Source: Anaerolineae bacterium (GTDB taxonomy: Bacteria > Chloroflexota > Anaerolineae > Promineifilales > Promineifilaceae). Taken from it: a stretch of DNA of 64,000 nucleotides. The translations under genes were made by a program, and so were the position numbers. The stretch lies in the NCBI GenBank assembly GCA_019637635.1, contig JAHBVI010000013.1:19899-83898 (forward strand). Reading direction: 5' to 3'. Of the stretch, positions 58,991 through 64,000 are shown in pieces. The notes below the pieces were generated by a model. It saw only the letters and a list, made by a program, of their open reading frames with translations, was not told the DNA's origin and ran no database searches. The first letter of the stretch is position 1. Every line of letters starts with the position of its first letter.

Positions 58991-60232
58991 ATGAAACACC
59001 ATACCCTTTGGAAACTGATGGCGCTTGTGCTGGCTTTTACGCTGGCGCTGGCGGCCTGTACCGGCGGCGGCAGCGAGGAAGCCGCCGTAGATTGTAAAGC
59101 CGCATCCGACACCGAAACACAAGGAAGTTACCAGATACCCTCCACCATCGAAGGTTGCCACAACGTCGCCTTCGTCTACGTTGGCCCCCACAACGACGGC
59201 GGCTGGACGCAGGCGCATGACGTAGGCCGCCAATACGTGCAGGATACCGTCGAAGGCGTCCACACTGCCTACGTCGAAAACGTAGCCGAAGGCGCGGACG
59301 CCGAGCAGGTGATCCGTTCCCTGGCGCGTAAAGGTTTCAACACCATCTTCACCACCTCCTTCGGTTTCATGGATGCTTCCGAAGCGGTGGCCGAAGAGTT
59401 CCCCAACGTGGACATCATCCACATCAGCGGTTTCAAATCCAACGAAGACAATTTTGGCAACCTGTTTGGGGCCATGGAAGACATGAAATATCTGGCCGGG
59501 ATGCTGGCCGGTTCCCGCGCCAAAATGGATGGCAACCCGCGCCTGGGTTACATCGCCACCTTCCCCATCCCCGAAGAACTGCGTCTGGGTAATGCTTTTG
59601 CCCTGGGCGCGCAAAAAACCTGCCCGGAATGTACCATGGACGTGCGCTGGATTTTCACCTGGCACGACCCCATCATCGAAAAAGAAGCAGCCTCCTCGCT
59701 GTTTGACAGCGGCGTGCAGGTGGTGATGACGGGCGCGGACACCCCCGCCCCGGCCGAAGCCGCCCCCGAAGGCAAATGGGGTATCACCTACGATTACAAA
59801 GAAAACTGCACCAACCCGCGCTGCCTCACCTCCATGTACTGGAATTGGGGGCCGGTTTATGCCCGCATCGTGGAAGAGTCAAAAGCCGGTACCTGGGTAG
59901 GTGGTTGGGAATACTTCGACGCCGACTCTGGGGCTATGGGCCTGTTAGGGTTCATGGAAGGCGAAGAGATGATGCCCGGTACGGCCGCACTGCCCGAAGC
60001 CGATTTGCAACTGATCCGGGATACACTGGCCAAGATGTTGGCCGGGGAATTCACCCGCTTTGACGTGTTTGCCGGGCCGATTACCGACAATCAGGGTAAT
60101 GTGGTGCTGGCCGCCGGTGAAAAGCTGGAACAGGCTGATCTGGACGGCTTTGCCCAGTTTGGCAGCCCGTGTACGACGTGTATGTACTGGTGGAACGAAA
60201 ATGTAACGGCCGAACTACCCAGTCTGGAGTAG
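58991..60232 (+). CDS. BMP family ABC transporter substrate-binding lipoprotein
   Basis: 413 residues from ATG 58991 (MKHHTLWKLMALVLAF), with GAGGAGAG upstream; a longer frame exists but starts before the signal peptide. Lipobox LALAACTGG. The BMP/PnrA fold shows FVYVGPHNDGGWTQAHDVGR, TSFGFMDASEAV, HISGFKSNEDNFGN and GYIATFPIPEELRLGNAF. The family brings purine nucleosides or other small molecules to the membrane permease. First gene of a four-gene operon. Inserted region YDYKENCTNPRCLTSMYWNWG may hold a disulfide. Confidence 0.93.
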   Translation: MKHHTLWKLMALVLAFTLALAACTGGGSEEAAVDCKAASDTETQGSYQIPSTIEGCHNVAFVYVGPHNDGGWTQAHDVGRQYVQDTVEGVHTAYVENVAEGADAEQVIRSLARKGFNTIFTTSFGFMDASEAVAEEFPNVDIIHISGFKSNEDNFGNLFGAMEDMKYLAGMLAGSRAKMDGNPRLGYIATFPIPEELRLGNAFALGAQKTCPECTMDVRWIFTWHDPIIEKEAASSLFDSGVQVVMTGADTPAPAEAAPEGKWGITYDYKENCTNPRCLTSMYWNWGPVYARIVEESKAGTWVGGWEYFDADSGAMGLLGFMEGEEMMPGTAALPEADLQLIRDTLAKMLAGEFTRFDVFAGPITDNQGNVVLAAGEKLEQADLDGFAQFGSPCTTCMYWWNENVTAELPSLE

Positions 60233-60241
60233 TAATCAAAA

Positions 60242-60274
60242 AGACCCTAAGGGTTTCAAAAACCCTTAGGGTCT
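60242..60274. repeat. AGACCCTAAGGGTTT inverted repeat
   Basis: A 15-bp perfect stem with CAA loop between the lipoprotein and ATPase genes, probably limiting expression of the downstream genes. Same arms as 50722-50755. Confidence 0.9.
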
Positions 60275-60286
60275 ATCAAAAACCTC

Positions 60287-61804
60287 ATGCCAGAAACGCC
60301 CTACGCCGTGGAGATGGAAAACATCGTCGTCCGTTTTCCCGGCGTATTAGCCAACAACCAGGTCAACCTGAAGTTGAAGCAGGGGGAGATTCATGCCCTG
60401 TTGGGTGAAAATGGGGCGGGCAAAAGCACGCTGATGAACGTGCTGGCCGGTTTGTACCGGCCCACATCAGGCACATTGAAAGTGTACGGGCAGCCGGTCA
60501 CTTTTCACTCGCCCAAAGATGCCATCGCCAGAGGCATTGGCATGGTACACCAACATTTTATGTTGGCGCCCACATTGACGGTAACGGAAAATATTTTGCT
60601 AGGGCTGAACCGGCCCCGGTTCCGGTTGAATTTGAAGCAATATGACCAGGAAATCCTGGCGCTGCAAGAGCAGTATGGGCTGCGGGTGGACCCCCGCGCC
60701 AAAATCTGGCAGTTGTCCGTAGGGGAACAGCAGCGGGTAGAGATTTTGAAAACCTTGTACCGGGGGGCCAGTATTTTGATTTTGGATGAGCCAACGGCCG
60801 TACTCGCCCCCGCCGAAATTGAAGAATTTATGCACACCATGCGCGCCATGGTGGCCCAGGGTAAATCCATCGTTTTCATCAGCCACAAGCTGCATGAGGT
60901 CACGGCCGTAGCCGACCGCATCACCGTCCTGCGCAAAGGGCAGGTCACGGCCGAAGGGCAGAGCATCGAAGGTATGACCCGCGAAAAGCTGGCGCAGTTG
61001 ATGGTGGGGCGGGGCATCGTCTTTTCCGTGCAGAAAGAAGCCCAGGAACCGGGCGCGGTGGTGCTGGAACTGCGCGACGTCCACGCCGAAAATGACAAAG
61101 GATTGCCCGCCCTGCGCGGCGTGTCGCTGGCCGTGCGCAGCGGCGAGATTTTGGGTATTGCCGGGGTAGCCGGGAATGGGCAAAGTGAACTGGCGGAGGT
61201 GATTACGGGGCTACGGCCGTGTACCGGCCACATCAGCATCAACGGCGAAGAACTGGGCAACCGCCCCCCCATCGCCGCCATTCGCCAGGGGGTGTCCCAC
61301 ATTCCCGAAGACCGCACCCACGTGGGCAGCGCCCCCAACCTCTCCATCACCGATAACACCATTATGAAGAGCTACCGCCAGACGCCCATCAGCCAGGGCT
61401 GGCGCATCAACTACACCGTCGCCCATGACACGGCTGCAAAGCTGAAAGATGCCTACGACATTCTGGCTCCCAGCGTAGACACCGTAGCCCGCAAATTGTC
61501 CGGTGGCAACCTGCAAAAGGTGATCCTGGCGCGGGAAATTTCCGCCCAACCGCAGTTGATGGTGGCTGTTCAGCCCACACGCGGCCTGGATGTGGGCGCG
61601 ATTGAGGCGATTCAAACGTTGTTGTTAGAGCAGAGGAAGGCGGGTACGGCCGTGTTGCTCATCTCCGAAGAACTGGAGGAACTGTTCGCCCTCAGCGACC
61701 GCATCGCCGTTATCTCTGAAGGGCGCATCATGGGCATTATGGACGCCGACACCGCCGACGTAAACCAGATTGGCATGATGATGACCGGAGGAAAAGAGAT
61801 GTAA
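60287..61804 (+). CDS. ABC transporter ATP-binding protein with two nucleotide-binding domains (BMP type)
   Basis: 505 residues. First domain: Walker A LLGENGAGKSTLMN near 40, signature LSVGEQQRVEILK near 145, Walker B ILILDEPTAVL near 165. Second domain: GIAGVAGNGQSELAEVI near 290, signature LSGGNLQKVILAREI near 405 and the degenerate Walker B MVAVQPTRGLDVG typical of the sugar/nucleoside ABC class. It powers the two permeases downstream. Ribosome site weak before ATG 60287, so translation may be coupled with the previous gene by the hairpin. Confidence 0.94.
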   Translation: MPETPYAVEMENIVVRFPGVLANNQVNLKLKQGEIHALLGENGAGKSTLMNVLAGLYRPTSGTLKVYGQPVTFHSPKDAIARGIGMVHQHFMLAPTLTVTENILLGLNRPRFRLNLKQYDQEILALQEQYGLRVDPRAKIWQLSVGEQQRVEILKTLYRGASILILDEPTAVLAPAEIEEFMHTMRAMVAQGKSIVFISHKLHEVTAVADRITVLRKGQVTAEGQSIEGMTREKLAQLMVGRGIVFSVQKEAQEPGAVVLELRDVHAENDKGLPALRGVSLAVRSGEILGIAGVAGNGQSELAEVITGLRPCTGHISINGEELGNRPPIAAIRQGVSHIPEDRTHVGSAPNLSITDNTIMKSYRQTPISQGWRINYTVAHDTAAKLKDAYDILAPSVDTVARKLSGGNLQKVILAREISAQPQLMVAVQPTRGLDVGAIEAIQTLLLEQRKAGTAVLLISEELEELFALSDRIAVISEGRIMGIMDADTADVNQIGMMMTGGKEM

Positions 61805-61843
61805 TTGGGTAATTACGTAATTACCCAATTACCCAATTACCTA
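61803..61843. repeat. 8-nt-period inverted repeat (TAATTGGG / ACCCAATT type)
   Basis: TAATTGGGTAATTACG faces GTAATTACCCAATTACCCAATT. Overlaps the ATPase stop and ends 2 nt before the permease ATG. Confidence 0.85.
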
Positions 61844-61845
61844 CT

Positions 61846-62967
61846 ATGGCCACCACACCCGCCCCCAAACGCAAATTTTCGTTCCCCTACACCCTGACCG
61901 TCGAAAAACGGGTTGAAGACACGCCTCGCTGGCTGCCCGCCGCCACTTCCATCGGCTCTGTGATTATTGCCTTTCTCATCGCCGGGATCATCCTGAAGCA
62001 AATTGGCGGGCAACCCCTGGTTGTCATGCGCTTTTTCTTCCAGGCTACCTTTGGCAGTTGGGCCGTCATCTCTGATACCCTGGTGAAAGCCACCCCCCTC
62101 ATCCTGGTGGGGTTGGGCTGTACCGTCGCCTTCAAGATGAAGTTGTGGAATATCGGCGCGGAAGGGCAGTTCTATATGGGCGCCTTTTTCGCCAGCCTGG
62201 TGGTGCTGCTGCCCATGGTCAGCGCCGACGCCTCGCGCTGGACGGTCATCCCCTTGATGATGGTCATGGGCATGATCGGCGGCGCGCTGTGGGGCTTTAT
62301 CCCCGGTTTCCTCAAAGCCCGTTTTGCCGTCAACGAAATTATCACCACCCTCATGCTCAATTACGTCGCCATCTTGTGGAACAACTTCTGGATATTTAAT
62401 GCCTGGAGCGACGCCGGTTTCCAGATGACGCCCCAATTCATGCGCGCCGCCTGGCTGCCCCGCCTCACCGACTACGCCCGCCAATATCCGGCCCTTTCCG
62501 GCATGACCCTACACCTGGGCATCCTCTTTGCCATCCTGACGGCCGTTATCGTCTGGTGGATACTCGAACGCAGCCGGTGGGGGTATGAGATCAAGCTCAT
62601 CGGCGACAATAAAGAGGCCGCCCGGTATGCGGGCATTAACATCAGCCGCAACATCATTTTGGTGATGATGTTCTCCGGCGCGCTGGCCGGGCTGGCCGGC
62701 ATGTCGGAAATCAGCGGCGTCGTTCACCGGTTGCAAGAGCGCATTTCACCCGGCTACGGTTTCACCGGCATCATCATTGCCTGGCTGGCCAAGTTGAACC
62801 CTATCGCCGTCATCCCCGTTTCCATCCTGTTTGGCGCGCTCATCGTCGCCGGCCGGGAAATTCAACCGGCCGGCCTGTCCAGCTTATTACAGGGCATTGT
62901 CTTGTTCATGGTCATTAGCAGTGATTTTCTGCTCCGTTACAAAATCCGTGTGACACATCGTTCGTAA
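61846..62967 (+). CDS. BMP-type ABC transporter permease (BPD_transp_2 family), subunit 1
   Basis: 373 residues with eight to nine membrane helices. LWNIGAEGQFYMGAFFA and the EAA-like loop NKEAARYAGINISRN near 265 identify the BPD_transp_2 class used for nucleosides and simple sugars. The N-terminal 25 residues are polar. Its TAA lies inside a GTAGTAGG-type repeat. With the second permease it forms the channel. Confidence 0.93.
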   Translation: MATTPAPKRKFSFPYTLTVEKRVEDTPRWLPAATSIGSVIIAFLIAGIILKQIGGQPLVVMRFFFQATFGSWAVISDTLVKATPLILVGLGCTVAFKMKLWNIGAEGQFYMGAFFASLVVLLPMVSADASRWTVIPLMMVMGMIGGALWGFIPGFLKARFAVNEIITTLMLNYVAILWNNFWIFNAWSDAGFQMTPQFMRAAWLPRLTDYARQYPALSGMTLHLGILFAILTAVIVWWILERSRWGYEIKLIGDNKEAARYAGINISRNIILVMMFSGALAGLAGMSEISGVVHRLQERISPGYGFTGIIIAWLAKLNPIAVIPVSILFGALIVAGREIQPAGLSSLLQGIVLFMVISSDFLLRYKIRVTHRS

Positions 62968-63014
62968 TAGGCGATTTGTCGCCAATGGAGGGCGATAAAT
63001 CGCCTACTACGAAC
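62960..63014. repeat. GTAGTAGGCGAT-type inverted repeat
   Basis: GTTCGTAATAGGCGATTTGTCGCC faces GGCGATAAATCGCCTACTACGAAC. Between two permease genes of the same operon; supplies the stop of the first. Confidence 0.9.
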
Positions 63015-63030
63015 AAACCTGGAGGTTATT

Positions 63031-63996
63031 ATGGATTTCACCATCATCATGCGCGCCGGGCTGGCCACGGGCACCATTTTGCTCTTTGCCGCCATTGGGG
63101 AGATTTATGCCGAACGTTCCGGTATTTTGAACCTGGGGGTGGAAGGCATGATGCTAATGGGGGCGATGGCCGGTTTTAGCGCCTCGCTGGCCACAAATAA
63201 TGTCTGGATGGGGTTGGCGGTGGCCATGATTGCCGGCGGTATCTTGAGCATGGCGCATGGGCTGGTGACAATCCATTTGCAGGCCGACCAGGTGGTCAGC
63301 GGCCTGTCGCTGACCTTTTTGGGCACCGGGCTGGCGCTGGTGTTGGGCGAAGGGTTAACGGGCAAGACGCCGCCTCTGGTGCCCACATTTGACCTGCCGC
63401 TGTTATCGCAAATTCCGTTTATTGGCCCTATCTTTTTTACCAACCACAGCCTGCTGGTGTATGTGGGCTATCTGTTCATCCCGGCGGCCTGGTATTACAT
63501 TTACCGCACCCGGCCAGGGATGCACCTGCGGGCCATCGGCGAAAAGCCGGAAGCGGCGGATACGATGGGGGTGAATGTATACCGGCTGCGTTATTTTTAC
63601 GTGTTTGTGGGCGGCTGCCTGGCGGGGTTGGCCGGGGCGACCATCAGCCTATCCGTTTCGCCGGGCTGGTACAGCGCCCAGACGACTTCGGGGCAGGGGT
63701 GGATTGCTATTGGCCTGGTCATTTTTGCTCAGTGGGACCCGCTGCGGGCGGCTTTGGGGGCGTATCTGTTTGGGGCTTTGCGCCGGGCGATTCTGGATTT
63801 ACAAGGCCCGGCCATTTTGCTCGGTTTTACCAACCCGCTGTATATCAATTCCAATTTTGGCTTCTTCCTGCAAATGACGCCGTACATCCTGACGATTCTG
63901 GCGCTGGTCATTGGCTCGCGGGCGGCCATCCGCAACCGGTTGGGGGCACCGGCCGCGTTGGGTGTGCCGTATATTCGCGGGGAGAGAGGGCTTTAA
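63031..63996 (+). CDS. BMP-type ABC transporter permease (BPD_transp_2 family), subunit 2
   Basis: 321 residues, complete, stopping 4 nt before the right end of the window. CTGGAGG precedes ATG 63031. AIGEIYAERSGILNLGVEGMM and the EAA-like loop GEKPEAADTMGVNVYRLR near 175 are typical of the second BMP permease. About eight membrane helices. Last gene of the operon in this window; an enzyme of nucleoside metabolism could follow outside. Confidence 0.94.
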   Translation: MDFTIIMRAGLATGTILLFAAIGEIYAERSGILNLGVEGMMLMGAMAGFSASLATNNVWMGLAVAMIAGGILSMAHGLVTIHLQADQVVSGLSLTFLGTGLALVLGEGLTGKTPPLVPTFDLPLLSQIPFIGPIFFTNHSLLVYVGYLFIPAAWYYIYRTRPGMHLRAIGEKPEAADTMGVNVYRLRYFYVFVGGCLAGLAGATISLSVSPGWYSAQTTSGQGWIAIGLVIFAQWDPLRAALGAYLFGALRRAILDLQGPAILLGFTNPLYINSNFGFFLQMTPYILTILALVIGSRAAIRNRLGAPAALGVPYIRGERGL

Positions 63997-64000
63997 GGGT

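Overview
The window reads as a stretch of bacterial chromosome from an uncultured, moderately GC-rich organism, most likely a Chloroflexota member of the Anaerolineae/Caldilineae type. The basis is indirect: a multi-GAF membrane histidine kinase, an NB-ARC/TPR regulator, secreted beta-helix proteins ending in a short YLPxxxK-like tail, an LCP protein, no sign of LPS genes, and intergenic DNA full of short palindromic repeats. No rRNA or ribosomal marker is present, so the placement is inference. The octamer palindrome ACGGCCGT is scattered through almost every gene, far above chance, like the HIP1 element of cyanobacteria.

Layout: 1-2.5 kb, end of one GT-C-like glycosyltransferase and a complete paralogue. 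2.6-6.6 kb, a large sensor histidine kinase. 6.6-9.5 kb, a possible leaderless 17-codon micro-ORF with its own promoter and terminator, a SWIM zinc-finger protein, a PLP aminotransferase and two small membrane proteins. 9.6-16.7 kb (minus strand), an atypical SDR, a GNAT acetyltransferase, a TrmA/RlmD-like RNA methyltransferase without its catalytic cysteine, a CPBP protease, a cupin, a second GT-C enzyme and hpt. 16.7-18 kb, arsR-arsM with a consensus promoter and two matching operators.

18-36 kb is a surface-glycan region: two secreted parallel beta-helix proteins, a GT-C enzyme, a Stf0 sulfotransferase, a methyltransferase, a GT2, a GT2-GT4 fusion, a helical protein of unknown function, two GT4 enzymes, an ABC-2 export permease without an adjacent ATPase, and an LCP-family glycan ligase. 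Together they look able to build, sulfate, methylate, export and attach a cell-surface polymer.

36-43 kb holds arfB, an AbrB/PIN toxin-antitoxin pair, a membrane-anchored thioredoxin whose first active-site cysteine codon is an in-frame TGA (a candidate selenoprotein, UxxC), a phosphoglycerate-mutase-like metalloenzyme, a flavin reductase, tRNA-Arg, a sugar epimerase and bifunctional nnrE/nnrD. 42.7-50.4 kb has the NB-ARC regulator, a 59-residue membrane protein, a PPC-repeat secreted protein, an amine oxidase, a PAS protein and an MBL-fold hydrolase. 50.5-58.7 kb has tRNA-Val, an epimerase, a 48-residue membrane protein, a GCS2 carboxylate-amine ligase, leucyl aminopeptidase, another epimerase, carbamate kinase and an HExxH membrane protein with TPR-like tail. 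58.8-64 kb is a complete BMP-type (nucleoside-like) ABC uptake operon, preceded by a possible 7-codon leader peptide.

Intergenic regions are largely filled with several families of palindromic repeats. The most abundant has a 7-nt period (e.g. GATTGGA, CGGTAAT, GTGATGC) folded as an inverted pair. Several copies supply start regions, stop codons or in-frame insertions of genes. No insertion sequence, CRISPR array, prophage or replication origin was seen.
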